Below, piece by piece: positions 20,394 through 31,360 of a DNA stretch of 64,000 nucleotides (positions are counted from its first letter, which is position 1; each line of letters starts with the position of its first letter). The stretch covers positions 73,375,088 through 73,439,087 of the forward strand of contig CM066987.1 in NCBI GenBank assembly GCA_033977485.1. Reading direction: 5' to 3'. This DNA comes from Hydrangea macrophylla. Its lineage: Eukaryota; Streptophyta; Magnoliopsida; Cornales; Hydrangeaceae. The notes under the pieces were generated by a model. That model made no database searches. It had not been told where the DNA came from and was given only the letters and a program-made list of their open reading frames with translations. Made by a program: the position numbers and the translations under genes.

Positions 20394-23300
20394 ATGGATA
20401 AGAATCCTACAGGTTTTCAAGGTTTTCTTGCTCCAGCTCTGGAGAGTAAATACAGTCTCAAAGGAGATGGATCTGTGCTACTTAAAAATGGGCCTCATGT
20501 TGGTGATACTCAATGTGGCTAAACCAACATCTGCACCTTCTCAGCATTTGAAAGAAGACAGTCCCAAGATTCAACCTACTGAAAAGCTTATGATTAGCAA
20601 AGGGGTTTCTAACATGGAACCTATTGAAAAGGGCTTTATAATTTCAAATCCGTCAAAGTCCATTGTTTATGGTGTGGGAGATGATGGAGTCTCTGAGTTG
20701 TCTAAAGTCAAGGGTTATGCGATATCTGAAGACGATCTGGAATTACCAGAGGAGTGGGAAGAGCACACTTCTAGCCATGAAGATATGGATGATGGGGATA
20801 CTATGATGGCACCACAATTTCTAAAGCTGCAAGATTCTAATGAGCTCCTCAAACGGAAATCTCTAGCCTCAGGTTCTAATGATCTTGCTGCTGCCCATGA
20901 TTTGATTAGGCAACTTCAAACTGAGATTAGAGATCTGAAAACCATCAATCAGCCCCAATTTACAAATCATATGAATAGAGGGAAGTTTTATGCTGGGTTT
21001 AAAGGGCATAAAGGCAATAAGACTAATGTTGGGTCCTTCTGTTGGAGGAGAAAACAGAGTAGTTCTCTCTCAGACTCTGAGGTGCAGAATGTTACACATG
21101 TTCAAAATCCTTTCTCTGATTGTGAAGAAGGAGAAATTATTAGTGTTGGTACAAATGTGAGGACTGCTAGGAGAAATGGTTCAATTTCTGACTCTGAAAC
21201 TCCTTATTTGAATCCAAGGAAGAACAATGGTTTTCTTTGCAAAGGACAGGAAAATGAAAAAGTTCCATGCTTTGATCTGGAAAATAGGGGCTCCATTGAT
21301 CCCAAAGAGTTTTCGGCAAGTGACTCTCACGCTCCCTTTAATTCCCACGCCCCTACCCTTCATACTTCTAACGGCTATGTGGCTCATTGGACCCAATTGA
21401 ATAAAGCTGCCCGGCATCACATGGGCACCAATTCTTTTTTCGCAAAATCAGGAGGATTGTCTAAGGTGATCAGTGCCCGTGAATCTCACACTCCCGTGCC
21501 CTTACTGCCTAACGGTCATATTAGAGGTGAGACTATACATTTAAATTTTATTAAAACTATGGGAAGTCACATGGGGCAGGCAGCTTTACCCGAGAAATCC
21601 GACGCCTTGTCTGCTGCCTTTCCCACTCGTTCGCTACCTAATTCTGCTGGAAATGTCCCACACGTGGCTAACTGTGCTCATGCCAACACTTTAGCTCACA
21701 GTGGTCTCTTGGCAAATCAAGACAGTCAAGTTAAAATTGGAGATAAGGCAAACACCTCCCTCTCTCCTCACGTGGGTTCTGAGAAGCATATGGTTTGTCC
21801 TATGGATAATAATAAGTCTTCTGGACTAATTGATGGTGCTGTCTCAAGATCCGGGACTTTGGGTGCTTTGTACAATTGGAGGCCACATGCAAGGTTTGGA
21901 TCTTGACACTAAACTGCAGTCACATGCTCTTCACGAGAACTTAGGAAAGTGTTCTCAGCCTAATGGGAATGCTGCTAATGTTACAACTGAAGCTACCCCT
22001 CCAAAGGCTAGTTGGGCTTCCCTCATGACCAAAAGCAATCCTAATGAAATTAAGGTCAATTATATCAAACCTCAAGATAAATTTGGAAGGCACATTGTTT
22101 CAATCCCCAAGGACACGATTGAAAAAGGTTGCAGGAACTGGGAGAATACTCTTGTTGGGTATTTCATTGGGAGAAAAATTTCCTACACCTATGTTAAGGA
22201 AACTACAGCTAAGATGTGGAGCAAGCTGGGACTTACAGATATGCTAGCTACTGGATCAGGGCACTACTTTTTCAAATTTAGGAGCAGGGATGAAAGTGCT
22301 GCAGTCTTGGAAGGAGGTCCCTGGCACATTGCAGGCCAACCTATTCTTCTAAAAAACTGGGAAGCAGGGCTTGAATTAACCAAGAATGCTCCATCTTCAG
22401 TTCCCATTTGGGTTCACATTTATGGCATCCCCCTCGAATACTGGAATTCTGAAGGCATGAGTTACATTGCAAGTGCTTTAGGGAAACCTTTACACGTTGA
22501 CAGAATGACAGCTACCTGCAGGAGGATCTCATATGCCCGTATTTGTATTGAAATTAGTGCTGAACATGAGTTATTGAAAACTTTGGAAGTGGGAAGTGAT
22601 GATCCAGAGCAAGAAAGAGTGACCCTTCGTGTTGAATACCAATGGAATCCTATTCGGTGTGTGAAATGCAAAAAATTCGGGCATGATGCTAAATTGCCCA
22701 CAACTCAAACTATAACTAGACAAGCCCTGCAAGCTAAAACTCCCCAAGAAGAAGAAGGATGGATGAAACAAGGCAAAGGCAAGAATATTATGAAAAGCAA
22801 GGTTCTAACTTCAACCAATGAGGTGGGAGGGGGGTCTGCATCCTCTCAGGAACAACAAGATTATAGTGAAAGATCTAATGGGATGACGAATGATAATACC
22901 ACAACAGTTGAGAACATTCAGGACTCTACTCTGCTTAAAAAAGGGATGGCTCTTGAGGAGCATAATAAATTCTCCATGCTTGTAGAGGCAAATATAGAAG
23001 AAGAAGTTGGTTACCAGCCTATTGATTTGAGGGTTGCAGCCCCAAATTTAACTGATACAGGTAAGTGTAATGAGTTGGTGCCTCTCGAGAAATCTATTGA
23101 TGGTTCTACCCTATCTACTACTTTGATGTCAACCTCTCTAGAGGAGTCAGCTCTCAAATCTCCTTCCAGTTCCAACTCTTATCCTGGTCTTTGTGAGGAA
23201 ACCAGGGACACTAACACTTCAGATTCTAGGTTAGACCTCCAAATTGTGCAGAAGATAAGTGATTGCAACACCTCTCATGTGGAGTCCTATTCCAGCCAGA

Positions 23301-23503
23301 TTGGGTACATTAATTCCTTTTTCAAGAACCCAATTTCTAATGAGGAATCAAGTGATGCTGAAGAACCATCAATCCAAGTTCCTTTACAGGAAAAGTATTT
23401 GGAAGCACCTAGCCCTAAGATCTCTCCAGGCCATTCCAATAAGCAGAAGAACAAATCAGGAGGCTCTTCAGGTAAGAAAAAACACAGCTCTAAACGTCGT
23501 TAA
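20394..23503 (+). pseudogene. LINE-B ORF1 (frameshifted)
   Basis: The likely ATG at 20394 begins MDKNPTGFQGFLAPALESKY. The frame shifts near 20515 (to LNVAKPTSAP) and again near 21900. Visible parts: acidic EDDLELPEEWEE; FLKLQDSNELLKRKS; HMG/LS-type motifs; SWASLM; a DUF4283-like domain (ENTLVGYFIGRKISYTYVKE, about 22140-22620); and a knuckle remnant CVKCKKFGHDAK whose last cysteine is lost. The C-terminus GGSSGKKKHSSKRR ends in the TAA that overlaps the ORF2 ATG. It would act as the RNA-binding LINE chaperone if intact. Confidence 0.9.
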
Positions 23504-23713
23504 TGATTATTAGTTGCTGGAATATTAGAGGGCTTAATCAGGCCACTCGACAACAAGAAATTTCCAAATTTGTTTTTACCCAAAAAATTGATGTTCTGGG
23601 TATTGTTGAAACCAAAGTGAGAATTCCAAATCAAACCCAGATACAAAGGACCATGCTTCCAAATTGGAACTTTATTACTAACAGCCAACCGGAATCTGTA
23701 GATAGGATTTGGG
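23503..23713 (+). pseudogene. LINE-B ORF2, first 70 codons (before the gypsy insertion)
   Basis: Starts MIISCWNIRGLNQATRQQEI, the N-terminus of an APE-like endonuclease, with catalytic Asn in CWNIRG and Glu in GIVETKV. It stops at the gypsy junction in SVDRIW. The ATG shares its A with the ORF1 stop codon (TAATG). The frame continues at 37554 if the gypsy element is excised. Confidence 0.92.
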
Positions 23714-24313
23714 TGATACGAACCCCGCCAATAATGTGACGAAACCCGTAACACGATTAATGTCTCGAACCGTTCTACTGTCAGATTCAATGGAAACCGC
23801 GACCCAACACCTATAACAGATGCGAACCTTGGTATAAAGGATGAAGACGCCACAATCAAGGATGGAAAACTCGATTGATAAGTCCAGGTATGAACGCCAC
23901 AGAGTAAATCTGATAAGTTCGAATAGTTCTTCAAAGAACCAAAGAGAAACCTCTCACAATATTATTAATGATCAAAACTGAATAATTTTTTTTTTTTTTT
24001 TTTCCGGAAAACGGTAAATAGATTCCAAAAAAAAGGGGATGTACACATGTACAAGGGGCATACCCCAGGATATACAACAAAGCACAACGCATAAGGACAA
24101 GTGGCAAATCAAACCACTAAAATAGCCTCAACGGCCAAACGAAAATGGGACAAGACAAAACTCAAAACAAGCAAATAAAACAAACCACAAAATGCCTCAA
24201 TAGGCCAAAAAACCAAAACATGAACCAGAAAGGATCAACTTAAAGAAACAAAACAAGGTGAAAGCCATGCCAACACCAAGAAGAAAAACATCAAAGAACA
24301 AAGACCACCAAAA

Positions 24314-27300
24314 TTAATCCCAATTTCTAAGTAAGGCTTCGAGTTGGTTGTGCCTCTTCCATTTGATCCTTATTTGAGCATTGATTTGTGAGGCAAAAAT
24401 CTTCAATAAATGCTCTTTAGGAGTGGGGGCATTCTGAAAAGTTCTTCTATTTCTCTCTTTCCATAGGCCATAGATGGTAACTCCCAAGCAAATTCTGGGT
24501 ATCAAATGATGAGAAGTCTTCCCTTTCCAATGTTGGATCATCCAAGTAACCGTGTTCTCCCAAGGGGTTCCATTCCACACTAAGTTACACCTCATCATCA
24601 AATCCTGCCAAATGAAATTGGAATAATTACAATCAAAGAAAAGATGCTCATGAGAGTCCATATTTTGAAGGCATAAAGCACAAGCTAAAGGACCAGGAGT
24701 AAAAGTGCAAATTCTATCCTGGGTGGCAAGTCTCCTCTGAATGGAAAGCCATAAAATAAAGTTCTGTCTAGGGGTACACACAGAATTCCAGACAAAATCA
24801 TGCCATGGAACATTAAGAGTAGAAGACCTAAGGTGGTTCCAGACATTGGAGAAGTTAAACTTTCCATTAGGAGAAGTGGTCCAAACAATATTATCTTGCA
24901 TGACAGTAGGCTTATAAAAATTGGTCAAAGAAGTCCGAACTTCATTAAGGCCAATAGAAATTGTAGATGGCCAATTCTAATCTAAATGAGAAACAATGGT
25001 TGCCACTTTAGCATTGGGAGCTATGGCAGCATCATAGGCAATTCTAGAGGTATAAACCTCAAATAAAGGCCCACAAGGGAGCCAATTGTCATGCCAAAGA
25101 GATGTATGTAAGCCATTTCCAATTTTATGTCTAATTAAAGGCCTGGCTATATTCCTGAGTTTTAAGAGCTTACGCCAATACCAAGAGCATTTACCAGGGG
25201 CTTTCACCTCCCAAATGCTTTTGGTTTTGAGCATGTACATGTGGACCCATTGCTTCCATATGGAATTATTAGCAGGATCAAGAAGGTTCCCTAAATGTTT
25301 AAGATTAAGCACAATATTAGTAATGAAAATATCCTTGAAACCGAGGCCGCCTTCTTTTTTGGGTTTACAAACTTTTGCCCAAGCAATTTTTGCACCATGG
25401 GCTTTATCTGTAGTTCCACTCCAAAGAAATCTGCTTAAACATTGTTCCACCTGTTTTAGGACACTTTTAGGTAAGATAAACATGCCAGACCAATACAATT
25501 GAATACCAGATAAAACAGAATGGATAAGCTGAGTCCTACCTGCATAAGACAGGAATTTGGACTTCCAAGAGTTAATACGAGAGCAAATCTTAGAAATAAG
25601 CTCTTCACAATGAAGTTTCTTTAATTTAGTTGTTATCAGAGGAACACCTAAATACTTTAAAGGAAGACAACCTTTAGAAAATTGGAGTTCATTGAGCAAC
25701 TCATTTGCCAAATAATCATCCATCCCAGAAAAGAAAAGACAGCTTTTAGAATTGTTGGCTTGCAAGCCAGAGATATCATAAAATTGGTTCAAAGTACGTC
25801 TAATAAGCTTAGCAGATTCCAAGTCTCCATTTAAAAGAATAATTAAATCATCTGCAAAGCAAAGGTGTGAGATTTTCATTTTATCGCATTGCCAGTGAAA
25901 GGGAAAGAAATTATTCTGGATATTGAAATGGAGAAGTTGGCTAAAGGAGTCCATAATAATCACAAATAAGTAGGGAGAAATAGGATCTCCCTGCCTAAGC
26001 CCTTTGGCTCCATCAAAGTATCCCACAGATTCACCATTAAAACTAATGGAGTACCTGGGAGTAGAGATACAAGCTTGGATCCATTTTCTTATCAAAGGTG
26101 GAAAGCCCAAAACATTAAGAAGGTCAAAGAGGAAGGTCCAGTTAACATGATCATAAGCTTTCATAAGGTCCACTTTGGCGGCCGCCCTAGGTCTACCACC
26201 AATCTTATGGTAATCTCTTAAGAGGTCTTGAGCAAGCAAAACATTATCACTTATTTTTCTCCCTTTAACAAAAGCAGACTGTGCTTGATCGATAAGACTG
26301 GGGAGGACCAATTGGATTCTATTAGCAATAATTTTGGAGATGCATTTGTAGATAGTATTACAGCAGGATATAGGCCTAAAGTCGCCCATCTTAGAAGGAT
26401 TAGGGACTTTAGGGATCAAGGCAATAATAGTAGCATTAGATTCTCTAAGCATTTCTCCCGTAGTAAAAAATTCAGTAATAGCTTTACTGATGTCATGTCC
26501 CACAGTAGGCCAAGACTGTTTGAAAAAATAAGCATTAAACCCATCAGGACCTGGAGCTTTATTATTATGTAAAGAGAAAAAAACATCTTTAATCTCTTCT
26601 GAGGTAGGAATTCTATCAAGACTCGGTAAAAGGTTCTCAGGGATCCTTTTATGGATAAACGTCCTTAAAAACCCAATGCCAGGATATTGATTCACTGCGG
26701 GGGTACCCAGCAAATCATGAAAGTATCTAATAGCTTCAATTTTGGCTTCATCCATGTTACAGGTAAATTGGCCATTCGATTTTTCCAATTTAAAAATTCT
26801 TTTTCTATTTCTTCTATCTTTGATGTAATTAAAGAAATATCTAGAGTTTTTGTCACCTCCCTCCAACCATTGCAATCTGGATTTCTGTTTTAGAGTTTCC
26901 TCCTCAATCCAAATTGAATCATAAAAAGTTTTCATGCACAATTTTTGCTTGGCTATAAGAGCATTATCATGAGGCTGTTTAAGGAGCTCAGATTGAACAT
27001 TTTCCAACTCTTCTCTGGCTTTATCAGCCTGAAGTTTTTCTCTACCAAAGAAAGGCTTGGTGAATCTTTTTAGGCCATGCTTGACATTCCTAAGTTTATG
27101 ACAAACCTGGTATTGGAGAGTACCTCTCACACTAGAGTTCCAGGCTTGGGAAACAACCTCAGAGTAATTATCCATCTGAGGCCAAAAATTGTAAAATTTA
27201 AAAGCTCTACCCTTCCTTCTAGCAATTTTATCGACACAAGTAATAATAGAGGAGTGGTCAGAGATACCTGGCTTGTGAAAGTGAGTATAGGAATCAGAGA

Positions 27301-27950
27301 AGTTGTCCAGCCAGGCTTGATTAACTAAAACTCTATCCAATTTTCTTTCAGTAAAATCAGGCTTACCATATCTTCTATTACACCAATTAAGTAAAGAACT
27401 CCCCAGAAAATCTCAGATCAGAAAGACAGAGATGATTAACAAGATTAATAAAATCACGAATATCAGAGTTCAAACAAGCATTAGCATCAGATATCTCAGA
27501 GGTATTTAAAACAACATTAAAATCCCCCAAGACAATATGGTTAGGATCGTTAGGCCTCATAAAATTAGAAATAGAAGTTAACGTATCCCATAGATTAAGT
27601 CTCTCGGAGCCAGTATTAGCCCCATAAACAAAAGAGGCTTCAAAAGAGATACTAAGATCATAACTTTCAATATGCGTATGAATAACTTGGGGATGAATCC
27701 TTAGAATAGAGATGTTAACTTTGTCTGGGTTCCAACCAACCCATATTCTACCAACTGAAGTGGTAGAACTATTGGTAACGAGGTTCCAATTATTAAAAAT
27801 GTTATGTTTGATCAAATCTTCATTTAAATTTCTAACTTTAGTTTCAACAATACCAATAACGTCCAGGTTATTTTCAGCAATGAACTTAGCAACCTCGAAT
27901 TGTTTAGAGGGTTGGTTGAGACCCCTTATATTCCAGCAGCTTATTATCAT
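24314..27950 (-). pseudogene. LINE-C ORF2 (one frameshift, one nonsense codon)
   Basis: Begins MIISCWNIRGLNQPSKQFEV. A four-base insertion near 27385 (ACT-TAAT-TGG where LINE-D has ACA-TGG) ends the first frame in the endonuclease. The body (27340-24977) carries SDHSSII, DLMKAYDHV, GLRQGDPISPYLF and FADDLIILL. A TAG near 24977 (probably from TGG) interrupts HLD-NWP. The last 204 codons include CALCLQNMDSHEHLFFDC and end EALLRNWD. Apart from these two changes it looks complete. Confidence 0.93.
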
Positions 27951-30900
27951 TAAGAACGTTTATGTGTATTTTTCCTCTTTCCAGAGGAGTTGCTCTTACT
28001 CTTATTTCCTTTTCCTTGCGACAACGACTGCTTATTAGTAAAAATGGGAGAAGTAACAGGAGATTTCTGACCTGTCTCCATGTTTGGAATATGAGCAGAG
28101 TTACTTGAGCTAGGCAGTGAATTTGGGGAGGAGTCGAAATTTGAAGAGTCTTTAACCCCATCTGAAATCTTCGTCTGAGGGCCTTCTGATCCATCAGTAG
28201 AGTCTGGCCTTGGGTTAGCAGCACAAGTCTGGGTATTAGAAACACTCTTTTCTGTTGAAATTTGAACACCTTCACCATCCATAGAAACATTTTGATCAGT
28301 GTAGGACAGAAGAAAATTCATATCTGCCACATTGTCTTCCTCAACTGGAATAGGGATGGTGATTGGACTTTGTATTTCCTCAACACTGGCTTTACTATTG
28401 GTGTTGCCTTCTGGAGCTTCTAAGCAGGTTGATACTGGAACAATATTGGAACTTGAAGTACCCCCACCTTCTACAATATTTGGATCTCTATTAGCAGTCT
28501 CATCAACTGCCTCCGTATCAGCTAATAAGGGAGAGAACTGGTTACAATCCCTTCTCTGACCTAAGTCTTCTAACTTTGGAGAAATAGGAACTAATTCAGG
28601 ATGGGTTACAATATTATCTCCTACTGAATTGGAAGCATGAACAACTTCAGTGTATGTAGAAGAAGACAGACCCGTAGCAGTATCAACATTATTAAATTTC
28701 CCTTTCCCCTTATTCTGCCATGCACCATCATTAGAATCCTGAGAGATATATTGGCCTTTCTGAGAAGGGATATGAGGTTTCACAATCTTTGCACAATCGT
28801 GACCGAACCTCTTACATTTAGCACATCGTAAAGGCGTCCATTGGTAATGAACTGGGAGATAAATTGGATCAATTTCACCTGTGAGAGGATCTTCAAAATC
28901 AATAATTACTTCTTTGAGTAAGTCTTGCTTGGCATTTAGTTCAATACAAATTCTGGCATAGGAAATTCTTCTGCATTCAGCAGTCATTTTTGCAACATGT
29001 AAAGGTTTCCCTATTGCACTAGCAATGTAGCTCAATCCCTGAGGATTCCAAAGTTCAAGTGGGATATTGTGAATATGCACCCACACTGGAATAGTAGTGA
29101 TAGACTCCTTGGACAGTGTGAGGACGGATTGCCACTGTCTTAAGATGATTGGCTGTCCACTAATGTGCCATGGACCTCCTTCCAGGATGGCCAAACTCTC
29201 TTCTAGGCTATTGAATTTGAAAAAGAAAAATCCAGAATCTGTAGCTACCATATCTTGTAGTCCCAGCTTTCCCCATAATCTGTTAGTGGCATTTTTCACA
29301 TAAGAAAAAGGGAGTTTCTTCCCAATAAAATAGCCCACTAAAGAGTTGTTCCAGACATGGCTTCCATCAATATAAACCTCCTTAGGAATCTTGATATGCT
29401 GCCCTTCAGTACCTTCCCGCGGCTTAATGTAATTGAGCTTGAACCCCAACTTCTCTTTTTTAGTTACAAGGGAAGCCCAAGACTTAGTTTGAGTGGGATC
29501 AATTAAACTGCCAGCTTGACCAATAAGCTTGGTTGAGGAGTTAACAGGCAAGGTAGTATTCTCGGTGTCATGCTTACAAGAATTACAATTTTGGACTCCA
29601 ACAATTGTAGTTTGGTTTGTAGATGAAACTGCTGCGCCAATATTTTGTTGAGCAGGGGGCATAAGTGTAGAAACAACCTTAGTTTTAGACCCTAACCCTG
29701 CTTCGGGACCCACCACTTTGACTTTAACTTGTGATAACCCTGCATCATCCGTAGGGCCCCCACCCATTTGTGCTTGGTCAGTGGACAAGGCGCCGGATTC
29801 TGCGGGATTGGCAGAGGAGCCCATGTGACCATGAGGGGCTAGGATAAGGTTAGCGTGTAGAGGCTGGTTATGGGACTCCACGCGCCCAAGAAGCTGGTCA
29901 GACTTAGGATTATTTGCTGACAGAGTTCCTGAAAATGCGGGTAAAGCTGGCATTCCCACATGCGCACTAACAGCCGTGGGTAATGGGGTTTGAACCCCTC
30001 CAATGTTACCGTTTGGTTTAACGGTAATATTATTTGGCTCAAACACTTTGGAAAACGTGCTGCTTTCTACGACTGGATCAACAGAAGGATTTAAAAAATT
30101 AATGGGAGTTGAGTGTTGAACACAGACTCTACTAAAACTTCCGGGAACTATGATGTTCTTATCAGGGGAACCAACAGGACCCTCCACCATTCCAGGATTT
30201 GGGAAAGGAGCTCCAGGACATAGATCAAAGGGTTCAAACTGAGTTTCCTTCCAATTTTTCCCTCCTGTTTTCCCATTTCCCTGCTTGGATCTGTTGGTTT
30301 CTTGCTGAAGCTTAATCCTCTCCATTTCAGCCACCAGAATCTGGATATGTGCCTGAGCAGCTTCAAGATCCTTTCTAAGTAGGTCATTAGAGTTTATAGA
30401 TCTAGAAGTGCCCACATTGTTTTGACAGTTAATATCTTGAATACCATTATCAAGATACGAAGTATTTACCTCAGAGATTCCACTGAAAGTAGCAGACTGC
30501 TTCTTCCTTTTAAGAATTTCATTCGAATCTTGGAGAGATTTGAAGTTGATGTCACTCTCAAGATCATCTTGGATTTCCCAATCTTCATCAAGTTCAAGGT
30601 CCTCATCAGAGAGACCATGAACATGAAGCAAGGCAGGAGATATGGGTTCGTTGGTTACAGGAGTTGTTGATTTAGCACCATTTAGATCAGGAACCATTCT
30701 TCCATGAGTATCAGCAGAACAAATAGACATAGTAGAATTTGCTTCACTGACTGGTTTTGCAACATTTAGAACTCGAATCTTCCCCTCAGAGATGAAACCT
30801 CTAGGTTGAGGTCCATCTTTAAGTTTCACTGACCCATCTCCATTGAGGGAGTATTTACCCTCAAGATCTGGAGCCATAATACCCAAAAAAGATGAACCTC

Positions 30901-31006
30901 CAGTAGTAGGTAGACCATTTGCCTTTTTTCCTTGATTAACCAAAGGATTTGAAGAAACAGCAGCGTTAGGTTTCAAAAGATCCCTCATTTTCTTATTAGA
31001 TCCCAT
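27950..31006 (-). CDS. LINE-C ORF1 (intact, 1018 aa)
   Basis: Starts MGSNKKMRDLLKPNAAVSSN. Order: an APDLEGKYSLNGDGSVKLKD motif (also in LINE-B); acidic EDLELDEDWE; FKSLQDSNEILKRKKQ; FEPFDLCPGAPFP; HVG/HMG...LSA motifs; SWASLV; a DUF4283-like domain (NNSLVGYFIGKKLPFSYVKN, about residues 535-690); knuckle CAKCKRFGHDC (about 727); a low-complexity acidic linker; and the basic end SSGKRKNTHKRS. Plant LINE ORF1 proteins of this type bind element RNA. The stop overlaps the ORF2 start as TAATG (27948-27952). It is the longest ORF1 here. Confidence 0.93.
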   Translation of the reverse strand: MGSNKKMRDLLKPNAAVSSNPLVNQGKKANGLPTTGGSSFLGIMAPDLEGKYSLNGDGSVKLKDGPQPRGFISEGKIRVLNVAKPVSEANSTMSICSADTHGRMVPDLNGAKSTTPVTNEPISPALLHVHGLSDEDLELDEDWEIQDDLESDINFKSLQDSNEILKRKKQSATFSGISEVNTSYLDNGIQDINCQNNVGTSRSINSNDLLRKDLEAAQAHIQILVAEMERIKLQQETNRSKQGNGKTGGKNWKETQFEPFDLCPGAPFPNPGMVEGPVGSPDKNIIVPGSFSRVCVQHSTPINFLNPSVDPVVESSTFSKVFEPNNITVKPNGNIGGVQTPLPTAVSAHVGMPALPAFSGTLSANNPKSDQLLGRVESHNQPLHANLILAPHGHMGSSANPAESGALSTDQAQMGGGPTDDAGLSQVKVKVVGPEAGLGSKTKVVSTLMPPAQQNIGAAVSSTNQTTIVGVQNCNSCKHDTENTTLPVNSSTKLIGQAGSLIDPTQTKSWASLVTKKEKLGFKLNYIKPREGTEGQHIKIPKEVYIDGSHVWNNSLVGYFIGKKLPFSYVKNATNRLWGKLGLQDMVATDSGFFFFKFNSLEESLAILEGGPWHISGQPIILRQWQSVLTLSKESITTIPVWVHIHNIPLELWNPQGLSYIASAIGKPLHVAKMTAECRRISYARICIELNAKQDLLKEVIIDFEDPLTGEIDPIYLPVHYQWTPLRCAKCKRFGHDCAKIVKPHIPSQKGQYISQDSNDGAWQNKGKGKFNNVDTATGLSSSTYTEVVHASNSVGDNIVTHPELVPISPKLEDLGQRRDCNQFSPLLADTEAVDETANRDPNIVEGGGTSSSNIVPVSTCLEAPEGNTNSKASVEEIQSPITIPIPVEEDNVADMNFLLSYTDQNVSMDGEGVQISTEKSVSNTQTCAANPRPDSTDGSEGPQTKISDGVKDSSNFDSSPNSLPSSSNSAHIPNMETGQKSPVTSPIFTNKQSLSQGKGNKSKSNSSGKRKNTHKRS

Positions 31007-31039
31007 CTTAACTTTGAAAAGAAAGAGAGAAGATAAGTT

Positions 31040-31069
31040 TTAGAGAGAGGGAGGAGCTTCTCTCTCTAA
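31040..31069 (-). other. 5' hairpin of LINE-C (variant stem)
   Basis: On the minus strand, TTAGAGAGAG and CTCTCTCTAA form a perfect 10-bp stem around a 10-base loop. The outer bases differ from the TCTAGAG...CTCTAGA version of the other elements, yet the pairing is kept on both sides. Confidence 0.75.
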
Positions 31070-31103
31070 CCCATAACTTTGTTGGCTCTAACCGTCCCAC
31101 TGT

Positions 31104-31191
31104 ATTGAACTTGAAGAAGAAATAGCCTGAGTCAGTGGCTAACATGTCATACAACCCCTTATTTGCCCAAAATTTCTCAGTAGCATTCTTG
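31104..31191 (-). mobile_element. Foreign ORF1 segment at the 5' end of LINE-C
   Basis: Upstream of the LINE-C 5' leader, minus-strand bases 31191-31104 encode KNATEKFWANKGLYDMLATD followed by SGYFFFKFN, a DUF4283 segment of LINE ORF1. LINE-C's own ORF1 reads KNATNRLWGKLGLQDMVATD at that place, so the piece comes from another subfamily. It lies inside the target duplications and is thus part of the same insertion, in the same sense as LINE-C. Confidence 0.8.
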
Positions 31192-31360
31192 TCAAAACTG
31201 AATATTACAAACCCTAAAACTGTTTAAATAGCTGAGGCTTAAAGTTGGGCCCTTTTAAGCCTACGAAATATTATGGTCCAATATAATTCATCCCAAAACT
31301 AAAATAAAAGGAAACTAATGAATATAAAAAAATCCCTAAGTTGGCATGCAAGCCTATAAT

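Larger units (their letters stand above)
23985..31191 (-). mobile_element. LINE-C: full-length L1-type LINE nested in the gypsy LTR
   Basis: About 7.2 kb on the minus strand, with target duplication tcaaaactgaata (23972-23984, 31192-31204). The tail is at the left: poly-T, ccggaaaacggtaaatagat, and hairpin 24055-24066. The 5' end is at the right, with hairpin 31040-31069 and an additional foreign LINE segment 31104-31191. ORF1 is intact; ORF2 has two lesions. It is the innermost and youngest layer of the nest. Confidence 0.93.
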
